In this document: piece after piece, positions 16,047 to 26,443 of the stretch
How positions within the stretch are numbered: the first letter of the stretch is position 1
How the letters are laid out: each line of letters begins with the position of its first letter
DNA from: Woeseiaceae bacterium
GTDB lineage: Bacteria; Pseudomonadota; Gammaproteobacteria; Steroidobacterales; Woeseiaceae
Direction: 5' to 3'
Assembly: GCA_030066655.1 (NCBI GenBank)
Contig: JASJBE010000017.1
Span: 1-58,992 of the forward strand
Length of the DNA: 58,992 nucleotides
Program-made: the position numbers and the translations under genes
The notes under the pieces: model-generated
Told to the model about the DNA's origin: nothing
Databases searched by the model: none
What the model saw: only the letters and a program-made list of their open reading frames with translations

Positions 16047-18839
16047 ATGAGAAAAGGCTTCCAGACGGGCATCGCCGCCCTCGTATTCGCGTTTTCGTCG
16101 GCCGGCGCTGACGAGGCTGCGTGGACGGAGACGCTCGAGCGCATCTCTTCCGGTGTCGTATCGATCCGCGTGGATGCCACTCGCGCGTTCGACACCGAGT
16201 GGAATTCGTCCAGCCAGGCGACCGGCTTCGTCGTCGATGCCGAGCAGGGACTCATCCTGACCAACCGACACGTCGTGACGCCCGGCCCGGTCGTCGCGGA
16301 GGCGGTTTTTCGCAACAATGAAGAGGTGCGGCTGACGCCCGTCTACCGTGACCCGGTGCATGACTTCGGCTTCTATCGCTACGATCCCGAAGCGCTCAAG
16401 TACATCGAGCCCGCCGAGCTGCCACTGTCGCCGGACGGCGCCAGCATCGGTCGCGAGATTCGCGTCATCGGCAACGATGCCGGGGAACAGCTGTCGATCC
16501 TGGCAGGCACGATCGCGAGACTGGACCGCAAAGCGCCCGACTATGGACGCGGCAAGTACAACGATTTCAACACCTTCTACCTGCAGGCCGCCAGCGGCAC
16601 GTCGGGCGGCTCCTCGGGCTCTCCCGTCGTCAACATCGATGGCGAAGTCGTCGCGCTGAACGCCGGCGCGAACAACTCGGCGGCCAGCAGTTTCTTCCTG
16701 CCCCTCGATCGTGTGGAAAGGGCGAAGAAACTGATCCAGTCGGAACAGCCGGTGACTCGCGGAACGCTGCAGACGACCTTCGAGAACAAACCCTATGACG
16801 AGCTCACCCGGCTCGGGCTGAAGGATACGTCCGAGCGACTGGCGCGATCGACGTTTCCGGAGCAGACCGGCATGCTGACGGTGCGACAGGTGATTCCGGG
16901 TTCGGCGGCCGCCGGCAAGCTGTCACCGGGCGATATACTGATAAGAATCGACGGCGAACTGATCACGCAGTTCGTGCCTCTGGCTGCCAAGCTCGACGAA
17001 CGCGTCGGCGAGACCATCACCGTCGAAGTGGAGCGGGGTGGCCGGACGGTCGAGCATGAGATCGTCGTCGACGATCTGCATGCGATCACGCCATCGGCCT
17101 ACCTCGAGTTCGGCGACGCAACGGTCAACAACCTGTCGTATCAGCAGGCCAGGCATTACAACCTGCCGGTCGAGGGCGCCTACGTCGCCAACCCGGGCTA
17201 CCTGTTTTCGAAGGCGGCGATTCCCCGGGGCGCGGTCATCACCGAGTTCGCAAGCGAAGAGATCAGGAATATCGACGATCTCGAAGCGGCCCTGGCGGGA
17301 GTTGCGGACGGTGAACGGGCCCAGGTTCGTTTCGTTACGATGGACAACCCGAACAACAGTACTCTGCGCCCGTTCGAGATGGACCGGACCTGGTTTCCGT
17401 CTCGATACTGCACACGCGATGACACGACCGGCGTCTGGCCCTGTCGCGCGCTGGCCGACGGACCCGCGCCGAAGCCCGAGGCGGTGGGCAGCACACAGTT
17501 CACGCGTCATGACGATCCGCGTGTTCGCGCGATCTCGAGATCGCTGGTCGTCGTTACCTTCGACCTGCCGTACACGCTGTCCGGCGTAGCCGATCGTCAC
17601 TACTACGGCACGGGGCTGGTCGTCGATACGGAGCGCGGCTATGTGGTTGTCGACCGCAACACCGTGCCGATCGCCATCGGCGACGTTACCGTGACATTCG
17701 CCGGCTCACTCGAGGTGAGGGGCAAGGTCGAGCAGCTGCATCCGCTGCACAACCTCGCCATCGTCTCTTACGATCCCGCGAGTATCGGAGACACGCCGGT
17801 CAAGGCCGCCACGTTTAACCCGACGCCGCTCAAGAGCGGTGATGACCTGCTGGTCGTCGGCAAGAAACCGGACCACCAGCTGGTCTACCAGGAGAGCAAG
17901 GTCGCCTCCATCGATGCGATGGTGTTGCCACTGTCGAGGACGCTGCGTTTCCGTGATTCGAACATCGAGGGTATCGGGCTCGTCAATCCGCCGAACGACT
18001 TTGACGGCGTCATGGTCGACAAGCGCGGCCGCGTATTGGCGCTGTGGTCGAGTTTCGTCGCGTCGGGCGGCGATGCGGGCCAGTTCAGTCGCGGCGTCGG
18101 TGCCGACCTCGTCATGGAATTTGTCGACAAGGCACGAAGCGGCGACCCGTTCTATTCCCTGGAGGCGGAATTCGTTTACGCACCGTTGTTCGCTGCGCGG
18201 AATATGGGGGTCGACGAAGAGTGGCTCGAGCGTCTCGAAAAAGCGAACCCCGTCAAGCGCCGCGCGCTGTCCATATCCCGGATCGTCGCCGGCAGCGATG
18301 CCTCTCGCCTGTTGAAGAACGGCGACATGCTGCTGGCCGTCGACGGCAAGGTTGTGACGTCGTATCGCGAACTCGAGACTGCCGTGCAGAAACCGTCCGT
18401 CAACGTGACCGTCTGGCGAGACGGTAGTGCGCAGGACATCGAGATTCAGACGGCAGAGCTCAGTGGAGACGGCATCGACCACGCCGTGTCATGGGCCGGC
18501 GCACTGTTGCAGAATCCGCATCGCGCGATGGCTGCGCAGCGCGGCGTCGTGCCCTACGGCGTCTACGTCGCCTTCTTCAGCTACGGCTCGCCGGCAACGC
18601 GCTACGGTCTGTGGGCCGGTCGTCGAGTCGTCGAGATTGACGAGACCCCGATTCCGGATCTCGAGGCCTTCGTCGACATCGTATCGGAGAAGGGCGACCA
18701 GGATTCGATTCGTATCAAGACCGTGTCGTGGAACGGTTCGATCGACGTCATCACGCTGCGACTCGACAACCAGTACTGGCCGGCCTACGAAATCCGCCGG
18801 ACCGAGCAGGGCTGGCAGCGCAGCGATATCGGTACCTGA
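16047..18839 (+). CDS. DEG7/Nma111-like periplasmic protease with tandem trypsin and PDZ domains
   Basis: A 930-aa protein with a signal peptide (cleavage probably after SSAGA, near residue 21). The first trypsin-like domain has a complete triad: H75 in TNRHVV, D106 in HDFGFY and S190 in GGSSGSPV. PDZ-like regions follow (about 270-345, about 360-440). A second HtrA-like domain (about 505-690) is degenerate: DRNTV replaces the His motif, HNLAIV the Asp motif, and the Ser loop is missing. Further PDZ-like regions occupy about 700-800 and 815-915. This active-plus-dead double arrangement with four PDZ units is that of yeast Nma111 and plant DEG7, not of DegP. Periplasmic protein quality control is inferred. 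Confidence 0.85.
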   Translation: MRKGFQTGIAALVFAFSSAGADEAAWTETLERISSGVVSIRVDATRAFDTEWNSSSQATGFVVDAEQGLILTNRHVVTPGPVVAEAVFRNNEEVRLTPVYRDPVHDFGFYRYDPEALKYIEPAELPLSPDGASIGREIRVIGNDAGEQLSILAGTIARLDRKAPDYGRGKYNDFNTFYLQAASGTSGGSSGSPVVNIDGEVVALNAGANNSAASSFFLPLDRVERAKKLIQSEQPVTRGTLQTTFENKPYDELTRLGLKDTSERLARSTFPEQTGMLTVRQVIPGSAAAGKLSPGDILIRIDGELITQFVPLAAKLDERVGETITVEVERGGRTVEHEIVVDDLHAITPSAYLEFGDATVNNLSYQQARHYNLPVEGAYVANPGYLFSKAAIPRGAVITEFASEEIRNIDDLEAALAGVADGERAQVRFVTMDNPNNSTLRPFEMDRTWFPSRYCTRDDTTGVWPCRALADGPAPKPEAVGSTQFTRHDDPRVRAISRSLVVVTFDLPYTLSGVADRHYYGTGLVVDTERGYVVVDRNTVPIAIGDVTVTFAGSLEVRGKVEQLHPLHNLAIVSYDPASIGDTPVKAATFNPTPLKSGDDLLVVGKKPDHQLVYQESKVASIDAMVLPLSRTLRFRDSNIEGIGLVNPPNDFDGVMVDKRGRVLALWSSFVASGGDAGQFSRGVGADLVMEFVDKARSGDPFYSLEAEFVYAPLFAARNMGVDEEWLERLEKANPVKRRALSISRIVAGSDASRLLKNGDMLLAVDGKVVTSYRELETAVQKPSVNVTVWRDGSAQDIEIQTAELSGDGIDHAVSWAGALLQNPHRAMAAQRGVVPYGVYVAFFSYGSPATRYGLWAGRRVVEIDETPIPDLEAFVDIVSEKGDQDSIRIKTVSWNGSIDVITLRLDNQYWPAYEIRRTEQGWQRSDIGT

Positions 18840-18858
18840 ATGCCGGTGATCCGCCGAG

Positions 18859-20919
18859 CTAACTGCCGCTGATCGCAGACGCGAGCGCTTCCCACGTAGC
18901 GACGGGTAACTCGCAGTGCGTCCCGACGCATCGATAGGCCAGTGTCTCGCCGTCGCGGGCAGCCCGGTCGTTCAGAGCGCCTGGCAGTCCCTGTTCACCT
19001 GACGGTATCGCATAGACCAGGCGAGCCGGGGCATACAGCCGCGCGGCCGATTCACTCCACCGCTGTGCCTCGTCCTTCTCGCCGCGAATGACGATAACCT
19101 CGGGGTGTACCGTGTACTCGTCCAAGGCATTGAGCAGCGTCACGTGCCCATGCGGATACTCAGACAGTGCGCTCCAGGCCGCCTTCAGGCCCCGCTCCGC
19201 GGCGTCCAGGTAGCGGGTCTCTCCGAGCAGGAAGCCGAGTCGCTGTAGCGCAAAGATGGCGATGCCGTTGCCCGACGGCAGCGCTTCGTCGGCCATCGGC
19301 CGCGTCCGGTGGATCAGGGTTTCATGATCGTCGGCCGTGAAATAGAAACCGCCACGTTCGCGATCCTCGAAGCGTTCCAGCAGCGTATCCGCGAGCGTGA
19401 TCGCGAATTCGAGCTTGGATGTCGACCAGCGTGCCTGCAGCAACTCCAGCACCGCGTCAACCAGGAACGCATAGTCGTCCAGGTAGGCATCGAAGCGCGC
19501 GCGACTGTCCTTGTAGCTCGCCAGCAGGCGACCGTCGACGAACAGCGTGTTCTGGATGAAGTCGACGGCGTCAGCCGCCGCATCGACCAGTTCTGTGCGA
19601 TGCAACGCGCGGCCCGCGATCGCGAGGCCGCGAATTGCGAGCGCGTTCCAGCTGGTCAGCTGCTTCTCGTCGCGGCTGGGCGCGACGCGTTTCGCCCTTT
19701 CGGCGAGCAGGACCTCACGGGACCGATCGAGGCTTTCTGACACGGCGCTTCTTGTCACGCCAAAGTCCTTGGCCAGCGACTCGATGTCCCGTCGAACGCT
19801 CAAGTGCCACCGGCCCTCGAAGTTGGCCGGCTCATCGAGGCCAAACCTGGCCGCGAACAGGTCGTAGTCCCGGTCCGCGATCAATTCTCGAACCGCGTCC
19901 GGCGTCCAGACGTAGTAACGGCCTTCTTCGCCCTCGGAATCCGCATCGCGCGTCGAATAGAAACCTCCGTCGGGTGCCTGCATGTCCGTCAGCATCCAGT
20001 CCGCCACCTGGCCGGCGATCTCGCCGAAGTGAATGTCGCCGGTGGCGAGGTAGGCTTCCGCATAAGCTGCCAGCAGCGGTCCGTTGTCGTACAGCATCTT
20101 CTCGAAGTGAGGAATCTGCCAGTAGCGGTCCACCGAATACCGGCAGAAACCGCCGCCGAGGTGGTCGAACAGGCCACCGTCCGCCATGCGAGACAAGGTC
20201 AGCGTCGCCATGAACAGTGCGTCCAGGTCGGGTTCGGCGTCGTTGGCCGTCGCGCGCCACCGTCTCAGCAGACCGGACAGGGTCGCCGGGTGCGGGAACT
20301 TGGGTTCTTTACCCAAGCCGCCGTAGTCGCGATCGAAAGTCTGTGCGAGCGCCTGAACCAGGCCGTCGACCGGCTCACGATTCAACTCGAAGCCTTCGGG
20401 TGCTGCCGGTGGTTCGAGCTTGTCGAAGACTTCGAGCAGTCGATCGCCCTGGGTATCGATCTCCTCGCGCTGTTCGCTGTGATAGCGGGCGACGCTCTGC
20501 AAGAGCTCGCCGAAAGCCGGCATGCCGTAACGTGCGTCCTTCGGAAAGTAAGTGCCGCCGAAGAACGGTCGCCGATCGTCTGCCGTCAGGAACATCGTCA
20601 GCGGCCAGCCGCCCGGTCGCTGCGTAATCAGTTGATGAGCCGTCTGGTAGATCTTGTCCACATCCGGCCGCTCTTCCCGATCGACCTTGACGTTGACGTA
20701 CAGTTCATTCATCAGCCGGGCGACGTCGTCATCCTCGAACGACTCGTGCGCCATGACGTGACACCAGTGGCAGGCCGAGTAGCCGACAGACAGCAGGATG
20801 GGTTTACCTTCACTTTTCGCGAGCTCGAAAGCCTCGTCGCCCCATGGATACCAATCGACGGGATTGTCGGCATGTTGCTTCAGGTACGGACTGGTCTCAG
20901 TGGCAAGACGGTTCGGCAT
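18859..20919 (-). CDS. Thioredoxin-domain protein of the YyaL/SSP411 family
   Basis: A 686-aa protein with an N-terminal DUF255 thioredoxin-like domain (about 1-165) containing [19 protein letters not shown] and the conserved [29 protein letters not shown] and GGTYFP blocks, then an (alpha/alpha)6-barrel-like region resembling N-acylglucosamine 2-epimerases ([18 protein letters not shown]). The CxxC in the first domain is intact. Such proteins are widespread and their substrate is unknown; a redox or sugar-related role is suggested by the folds only. It converges with the DEG7-like gene and is divergent from lgt. Confidence 0.9.
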   Translation of the reverse strand: MPNRLATETSPYLKQHADNPVDWYPWGDEAFELAKSEGKPILLSVGYSACHWCHVMAHESFEDDDVARLMNELYVNVKVDREERPDVDKIYQTAHQLITQRPGGWPLTMFLTADDRRPFFGGTYFPKDARYGMPAFGELLQSVARYHSEQREEIDTQGDRLLEVFDKLEPPAAPEGFELNREPVDGLVQALAQTFDRDYGGLGKEPKFPHPATLSGLLRRWRATANDAEPDLDALFMATLTLSRMADGGLFDHLGGGFCRYSVDRYWQIPHFEKMLYDNGPLLAAYAEAYLATGDIHFGEIAGQVADWMLTDMQAPDGGFYSTRDADSEGEEGRYYVWTPDAVRELIADRDYDLFAARFGLDEPANFEGRWHLSVRRDIESLAKDFGVTRSAVSESLDRSREVLLAERAKRVAPSRDEKQLTSWNALAIRGLAIAGRALHRTELVDAAADAVDFIQNTLFVDGRLLASYKDSRARFDAYLDDYAFLVDAVLELLQARWSTSKLEFAITLADTLLERFEDRERGGFYFTADDHETLIHRTRPMADEALPSGNGIAIFALQRLGFLLGETRYLDAAERGLKAAWSALSEYPHGHVTLLNALDEYTVHPEVIVIRGEKDEAQRWSESAARLYAPARLVYAIPSGEQGLPGALNDRAARDGETLAYRCVGTHCELPVATWEALASAISGS

Positions 20920-21024
20920 TCTGGGTTTCCTTGTCTGGGTCAGCGATGGTCGGGCTGTTTTTGGGAGGCCACTATAGCGCAGCGCGATGGTAGACTACGC
21001 GCTTCTAATTCGTGACTGTCGTCC

Positions 21025-21897
21025 ATGCTCATTTTCCCGGATTTCGACCCGGTCATTTTTTCGATCGGTCCTGCCAAGGTACGCTGGTATGGACTGACCT
21101 ACGTCATCGCTTTCCTGTTCGCGTGGTGGCTGGCGAGGCGACGCTGCCGGCGACCGGACTCTATCATCGGTCCCGCGCAGGTCGACGACCTGATCTTCTA
21201 CGGCATGATCGGCGTGATCGCCGGCGGCCGACTCGGCTACATCCTTTTCTATGGCTGGACGCAGCTCGCCGAAGACCCCTGGTACCTGGTCAGAATCTGG
21301 GAAGGCGGCATGTCGTTTCACGGTGGTCTGGTCGGCGTCATGCTGGCCATGTGGTGGTTCGGACGCAGTCGACTGAAGCAGCCGATGTGGGCCGTCACGG
21401 ATTTCGTTGCGCCGCTGGTACCGCTCGGTCTCGGCTTCGGTCGCATAGGCAACTTCATCAACGGCGAATTATGGGGCGGGCCGGCCGGCAACCTGCCGTG
21501 GGCCATGCAGGTTCGCTGCGAGGGCATCGTCAATCGCTTCGACCTGTGCCAGCGAAAACTGGGCCTCGCGCCCGATGTCGCGATGACGCCACCCCTGCAC
21601 CCGTCCATGCTGTATGAGTCGTTACTGGAAGGCTTCGTCCTGTTCGCGATCCTGTGGTGGTACTCGGCGAAGCCGCGACCCTATCGGGCCATCTCAGGGC
21701 TGTTCCTGCTGTTGTACGGCGTATTCCGCTTTTTCATCGAGTTCTTCCGCATGCCGGACACGCACCTGCCGAACAACGGCTACCTGGCCTTCGACTGGCT
21801 GACGATGGGGCAGGTACTGACGACACCGATGATTATTGGAGGCGGGGCGCTGATCTACCTCGCCTATCGTTCGACGACAACGGAGGCCAAGGCCTGA
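21025..21897 (+). CDS. lgt: Prolipoprotein diacylglyceryl transferase
   Basis: An inner-membrane enzyme that moves a diacylglyceryl group from phosphatidylglycerol to the lipobox cysteine of prolipoproteins. It has the Lgt signature [13 protein letters not shown], the HGGLVG motif early ([14 protein letters not shown]) and several hydrophobic helices; 290 aa is normal length. A substrate encoded here is RlpA, which has a clear lipobox. One base separates its stop from the thyA ATG, as in the conserved lgt-thyA pair. Confidence 0.96.
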   Translation: MLIFPDFDPVIFSIGPAKVRWYGLTYVIAFLFAWWLARRRCRRPDSIIGPAQVDDLIFYGMIGVIAGGRLGYILFYGWTQLAEDPWYLVRIWEGGMSFHGGLVGVMLAMWWFGRSRLKQPMWAVTDFVAPLVPLGLGFGRIGNFINGELWGGPAGNLPWAMQVRCEGIVNRFDLCQRKLGLAPDVAMTPPLHPSMLYESLLEGFVLFAILWWYSAKPRPYRAISGLFLLLYGVFRFFIEFFRMPDTHLPNNGYLAFDWLTMGQVLTTPMIIGGGALIYLAYRSTTTEAKA

Positions 21898-21898
21898 C

Positions 21899-22693
21899 AT
21901 GCAGCAATACCTCGACCTGATGCGCCACGTCCGGGACACCGGCGTAAAGAAAGAAGACCGAACGGGCACGGGAACCTTGAGCGTATTCGGCCACCAGATG
22001 CGCTTCGACCTGGCGGCAGGCTTTCCAATGGTGACGACCAAGAAGCTGCACACGCGATCGATCATCCATGAACTGCTGTGGTTCTTGAGCGGTGACCAGA
22101 ACATTGCCTATCTGAAGGACAACGGCGTTCGCATCTGGGACGAGTGGGCCGATGAGAACGGCGACCTCGGGCCGGTCTATGGCGTGCAGTGGCGCAGCTG
22201 GGGGACTCCTGACGGCCGCAGCATCGACCAGATCTCCGAGGTCGTCCGGCAGTTGAAGGAGACGCCCGATTCGCGGCGCATCATCGTGTCGGCGTGGAAC
22301 GTGGCCGATGTCGACAACATGGCGCTCCCGCCCTGCCACTGCCTGTTCCAGTTCTACGTTGCCGACGGCAAGCTGTCCTGCCAGCTGTACCAGCGCAGCT
22401 GTGACATCTTCCTCGGCGTGCCGTTCAACATCGCATCCTATGCGCTGCTGACGCACATGCTGGCCCAGCAGGCTGACCTGAACGTCGGCGACTTCATCTG
22501 GACCGGCGGCGACTGCCACCTGTACCTGAACCATCTCGAGCAGGCGGACGAGCAGCTCAAGCGGGAGCCGCTGCCGCTGCCGACGCTGGCCATCAATCGC
22601 CGCCCGCCGAGCATCTTCGACTACCGTTTCGAGGACTTCGAGATCCTCAACTACGAGTCGCATCCGCACATTGCTGCAAAAGTTGCCGTCTGA
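21899..22693 (+). CDS. thyA: Thymidylate synthase
   Basis: Converts dUMP and methylene-THF to dTMP and DHF. The 264-aa length equals that of E. coli ThyA. The nucleophile Cys is in [13 protein letters not shown], the phosphate-binding [20 protein letters not shown] block follows, and the N-terminus has [18 protein letters not shown]. The dihydrofolate produced is recycled by FolA, encoded next. Confidence 0.97.
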   Translation: MQQYLDLMRHVRDTGVKKEDRTGTGTLSVFGHQMRFDLAAGFPMVTTKKLHTRSIIHELLWFLSGDQNIAYLKDNGVRIWDEWADENGDLGPVYGVQWRSWGTPDGRSIDQISEVVRQLKETPDSRRIIVSAWNVADVDNMALPPCHCLFQFYVADGKLSCQLYQRSCDIFLGVPFNIASYALLTHMLAQQADLNVGDFIWTGGDCHLYLNHLEQADEQLKREPLPLPTLAINRRPPSIFDYRFEDFEILNYESHPHIAAKVAV

Positions 22694-22712
22694 GCCGACA
22701 AGGGCATTCAGA

Positions 22713-23207
22713 ATGATCAGTATCGTCGTTGCCGCGTCAGAGAATGGTGTGATCGGTGTCGATGGCAACCTGCCGTGGCGATTGCCGGACGACCTTCGCT
22801 ATTTCAAGCAGCTCACAACGGGCAAACCCGTGATCATGGGCCGCAAGACGTACGAGTCGATTGGCCGGCCGCTGCCGAATCGGCAGAACATTGTCATTAC
22901 ACGCGACCCGGCATTCGACGCACCGGGCTGCGATGTTGCGTCTTCGCCCGAGGACGCGCTTAAGCACGCCGGCGATGCCGACGAGGTCATGGTGATTGGC
23001 GGCGGCACGATCTACGAGCAGTTCGCCGGCAGCGCCCATCGCATCTACCTGACGCGGGTGCACACGGAGATCGACGGCGACGTGTTTTTCGATTCGCCGG
23101 ACAGCGATCTCTGGTACGAGGCGTCATCGACGCACCACCCGGCAGATGAGCTTCACGCACATGCGTTCGATTTTCTGACCTACGAACGTCGCCCCCAGGG
23201 CGGATAG
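22713..23207 (+). CDS. folA: Dihydrofolate reductase
   Basis: NADPH-dependent reduction of dihydrofolate to tetrahydrofolate, 164 aa. It shows ASENGVIGVDGNLPWRLPDD with the catalytic acid at D27, then GKPVIMGRKTYESIGRPLP and the NADPH-binding MVIGGGTIYEQF. The frame is open upstream, but the ATG at 22713 gives the canonical start MISIVVAASENG. The gene ends 17 bp from the convergent kmo stop with no clear terminator between. Confidence 0.96.
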   Translation: MISIVVAASENGVIGVDGNLPWRLPDDLRYFKQLTTGKPVIMGRKTYESIGRPLPNRQNIVITRDPAFDAPGCDVASSPEDALKHAGDADEVMVIGGGTIYEQFAGSAHRIYLTRVHTEIDGDVFFDSPDSDLWYEASSTHHPADELHAHAFDFLTYERRPQGG

Positions 23208-23224
23208 GCGCAGCGGACGAGCGG

Positions 23225-24640
23225 TCAGCCCGCGGACATACCGGTGCCGCGATTGACCCGGATGTCCTCGATCGGATCCAGCCGATCGCGCGCCGCCTGC
23301 ACGGCAGCATCGGCATCGACATCGTCTATCGTATCGGCGTCTGCCGTGAACTCTTCAAGCAGGGCACGCTGAATCTCGCCACGTTGCTGCGCCATCAGGT
23401 AGGTGATGTCGGCATGAAACATGACCATTGAATAGCGCGGGATAAAGACGTCCGGCAGGCGCTGCTCCAGCAGGAAAGCCAGTTCCTTGCGCAGCGCGAA
23501 TTTCGGGTCGCGGACCGTGTCGCGCATCTCGATGTAGTTGTCCAGCGCCATGTCGGCGATCGCATTGGCGTTGGCAAGCTGCTCGGACTCGAAGCGGGCG
23601 AAGACGTTGGGCCAGTCATCGCCATGGCGACTGATGATCTGTTCGAGGAGTACGACATCCTCGAACGCCAGGTTCATGCCCTGGCCGTGGAAAGGCACGA
23701 TGGCGTGGGCGGCGTCGCCGATCAGCAGCACATTGCCCTGATCATGCCAATGCCGGCATCGGATCGTACCGAGAATACCGAGCGGGTTGTTCAGAAAAAG
23801 TTGCGGCAGGTAAGGGATCAGTTCTTCGGCGTCGGGAAAGTGCTCTTTGAAGAAGCGATTGACGGCGTCATTGTTGTCGAGCGATTCAAAACTCGGGTCG
23901 CCGGTATTTGCAAGGAACAACGTCAGCGTGAAGTCGCCGCCGGGGTTCGGCAGGGCGATCAGCATGAAGCCGCCACGTGGCCAGATATGCAGTGCGTCCG
24001 AGCGCATCTGGAACGAGCCGTCCGGCGCCGCCGGAATCCAGAGCTCCTTGTACCCGTGCCTGAGCAGCGTCTCGATGCCGCCGAAGGTATCGGAGCCGTC
24101 GAAAGACCGGCGGATGATCGAGCCCGCGCCGTCGGCGGCGAACAGCGGTGTGGCCTCGACCTGGTACAGCGAATCGTCGTCGAGGTTTTGCATGTGCACC
24201 GTTCGATCCGGTGCGTCGTAGCCGATCGCCGCCTGTCTGAAGTGCATGCGAATCGCGTCGATGCTCTCGGCGTGGTCGAGCAATACCTTGTTCAGGCCGA
24301 GCCTCGTGACCGAGTAGATCTGCTCGTGCTCGGCCTGGCCGTAGGCGAGGAATTCGGTTGATCCGTCCAATTGGTGCACGACGCGGCCACGCATCGGCAC
24401 CAGCAGCGGTTCGACGAGCTCAAAAATGCCGGCCTGCTTCAGCGCGTTGATGCCGCGCGCAGCGAGCGCCAGGTTGATCGACCGGCCGGCTTCTGCGTCA
24501 TGGATGCGAGGGTCTTCGTAGCGCTCATAGAGATCGACGCTGAAGCCCTGCCGCGCGAGCATGATGGACAACAGCGTCCCGCACTGGCCGGCCCCGATGA
24601 CGTTGACGGAACCGCGCTCGCTTGTGCCGCGGCTGGTCAA
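23225..24640 (-). CDS. kmo: Kynurenine 3-monooxygenase
   Basis: An FAD/NADPH hydroxylase making 3-hydroxykynurenine from kynurenine. The N-terminus has VNVIGAGQCGTLLSIMLARQG, then the family-specific AGRSINLALAARGINAL; the FAD motif VLLIGDAAHAIVPFHGQGMN and a hydrophobic C-terminal part follow. The best start is TTG at 24640, which overlaps the kynU stop as TTGA; no ATG or GTG lies near the beginning. The length, 471 aa, is usual. It is the last gene of a three-gene kynurenine block downstream of apaH. Confidence 0.93.
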   Translation of the reverse strand: MTSRGTSERGSVNVIGAGQCGTLLSIMLARQGFSVDLYERYEDPRIHDAEAGRSINLALAARGINALKQAGIFELVEPLLVPMRGRVVHQLDGSTEFLAYGQAEHEQIYSVTRLGLNKVLLDHAESIDAIRMHFRQAAIGYDAPDRTVHMQNLDDDSLYQVEATPLFAADGAGSIIRRSFDGSDTFGGIETLLRHGYKELWIPAAPDGSFQMRSDALHIWPRGGFMLIALPNPGGDFTLTLFLANTGDPSFESLDNNDAVNRFFKEHFPDAEELIPYLPQLFLNNPLGILGTIRCRHWHDQGNVLLIGDAAHAIVPFHGQGMNLAFEDVVLLEQIISRHGDDWPNVFARFESEQLANANAIADMALDNYIEMRDTVRDPKFALRKELAFLLEQRLPDVFIPRYSMVMFHADITYLMAQQRGEIQRALLEEFTADADTIDDVDADAAVQAARDRLDPIEDIRVNRGTGMSAG

Positions 24641-25923
24641 GCGGCCTCGCTCATCTCATTGAGAATCTGCTCGAGGCGACGGGCGAATTCATAGACGTCG
24701 GTGAAGCTGTTGTAGAGCGGCGCGGGCGCGACGCGGATTACGTCGGGCTCCCGCCAGTCACCCGTCACGTTCATTTCGCACAGGCGATCGAAGACGGCTC
24801 GCGCGTCCAGCGCCGTGTCGATGACCTTCAGCGACAACTGGCAGCCCCGCGAGTCGGCCGGCGTGATCGACACGATCTGGCCCGGAAACTTCGCCCGGAT
24901 CAGCCACTCGAGATAGGCCGTCAGTTGCGCAGACTTCCTCCGTAGCCTGTCGAACCCGGCTTCCAGGAACAGCTCCAGTGAGGCTATGACCGGCGCGAGG
25001 GACAGGATGGGTGGGTTGCTCATCTGCCAGAGTTCCGCGCCCTCGGCCGGATCGAACTCTGGCGCCATTTTGAAGCGCGTCTCTTCCGCGTTGCCCCACC
25101 ATCCGTGCAGTGCCTGGTCGGATGAAGAATGACGCTCCGGTACGAACGCCCCCGCAATCGCGCCGGGTCCGGCATTCAGGTACTTGTACGTGCACCAGCA
25201 GGCAAAGTCGGGGGACCAGTCGTGCAGGTTCAATTCGACATTGCCGATCGCGTGAGCCAGGTCCAGCCCAACGGCGATGCCGTGCATGCGGCCGAGCTCG
25301 CAGATCGCCTCCATGTCGAGGACCTGCCCGGTGTAGTACTGGACGCCGGGCAACAGCAGTAAGGCAATGCTGTGGCCGTGCTCTAAGACCAGGCTCTCGA
25401 GATCCTCGATGTACAGCTCACCATCGTTGCCGCGAGCACGCCACTCGATGACTCCGTCGTCCGGGTCGAAGCCTGCGAGGCGAACCTGGGACGCGGCCGC
25501 GTAGCGATCGGACGGAAAGGCCTTCTCCTCGACAACGATCCGGTAGCGGCTCTCGGTCGGGCGGTAGAAGCCGGCCATCATCAGGTGCAGGTTGACCGTC
25601 AGCGTGTTCATCGCGATGACTTCCGATGCTTTCGCGCCGGTCAGCTCCGCGAACCCACGCGCCGCCTGTCGGTGGTACGACATCCAGGGCCGCTCGGAAT
25701 GAAAGTGCCCATCGACGGCGTACTCGGCCCAGTTACTCAGCTCCTGCTCGACATACGCTCGAGCAAGGTCTGACTGCAGTCCCAGTGAGTTTCCGCACAG
25801 GTAGATCGGGCTGAAGTCTTTGCGCCAGGACGGGAAGTTGAACCGCTGCCGGAAGCCCGCCAGCGGGTCGTCGGCGTCGAGACGCTCGGCGAAGCTCAAA
25901 TTGTCCTGGAAGCTGTCCGTCAT
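24637..25923 (-). CDS. kynU: Kynureninase
   Basis: A PLP enzyme that splits 3-hydroxykynurenine to 3-hydroxyanthranilate and alanine. The PLP lysine lies in CWCTYKYLNAGPGAIAG; FSPIYLCGNSLGLQ near the N-terminus and ALHGWWGNAEETRFKM are also characteristic. The frame is open to 26001, but the ATG at 25923 (MTDSFQDNLSFAERLD) gives 428 aa, the usual length, 4 bp after the dioxygenase stop. The product of Kmo is its substrate and its own product feeds the dioxygenase upstream. Confidence 0.95.
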   Translation of the reverse strand: MTDSFQDNLSFAERLDADDPLAGFRQRFNFPSWRKDFSPIYLCGNSLGLQSDLARAYVEQELSNWAEYAVDGHFHSERPWMSYHRQAARGFAELTGAKASEVIAMNTLTVNLHLMMAGFYRPTESRYRIVVEEKAFPSDRYAAASQVRLAGFDPDDGVIEWRARGNDGELYIEDLESLVLEHGHSIALLLLPGVQYYTGQVLDMEAICELGRMHGIAVGLDLAHAIGNVELNLHDWSPDFACWCTYKYLNAGPGAIAGAFVPERHSSSDQALHGWWGNAEETRFKMAPEFDPAEGAELWQMSNPPILSLAPVIASLELFLEAGFDRLRRKSAQLTAYLEWLIRAKFPGQIVSITPADSRGCQLSLKVIDTALDARAVFDRLCEMNVTGDWREPDVIRVAPAPLYNSFTDVYEFARRLEQILNEMSEAA

Positions 25924-25927
25924 TGCG

Positions 25928-26443
25928 TCAGTCTTTAGCGGCCTTGATCGTACCGCAGTGCCTGCAGGTTCGGTTCTGTTCCGATGCGTAGAAACGATCA
26001 AAGATCGGCGGCAGCTGCTTCACGATGTCGCTTACCTGGATAAACTCTTCGTACAGCAGTGCATCGCAGTTGTCACAGTACCACTGAAAGCCATCGAGCT
26101 CGTGCTCCAGGCGCTTGCGTTCCACCACCAGGCCGATCGTGTTTTCGAATCGCTGCGGCGAATGGGGCACATTCGGCGGCAACAGCAGAATGTCTCCTTC
26201 GCGAATCGGTATGTCGACCCGCGCGCCGTCCTGGATCGTGCGAAGCAGCATGTCGCCTTCGAGCTGGTAGAAGAATTCCGGGCCCTCGTCGATGTGATAG
26301 TCATCGCGCGAATTGGGACCGCCAACGACCATGACGATGAAATCGTCCTCGTCGAATACCTGCTGGTTGCAGACGGGCGGCTTCAGCTGGTCGCGATGAT
26401 CGTCGATCCACCGCTTGAAGTTGAATGCGCTCAGACTTTTCAT
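25928..26443 (-). CDS. nbaC: 3-hydroxyanthranilate 3,4-dioxygenase
   Basis: A cupin Fe(II) dioxygenase, 171 aa, opening 3-hydroxyanthranilate to a semialdehyde that cyclises to quinolinate, the NAD precursor. Metal ligands are H50, E56 and H94, in YHIDEGPEFFYQLEGD and PPNVPHSPQR, matching the bacterial enzyme. A rubredoxin-like second iron site uses C123/C126 (YCDNC) and C160/C163 (CRHC), as in Cupriavidus. The ATG at 26443 overlaps the apaH TGA, so the gene is translationally attached to the housekeeping operon. Confidence 0.95.
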   Translation of the reverse strand: MKSLSAFNFKRWIDDHRDQLKPPVCNQQVFDEDDFIVMVVGGPNSRDDYHIDEGPEFFYQLEGDMLLRTIQDGARVDIPIREGDILLLPPNVPHSPQRFENTIGLVVERKRLEHELDGFQWYCDNCDALLYEEFIQVSDIVKQLPPIFDRFYASEQNRTCRHCGTIKAAKD

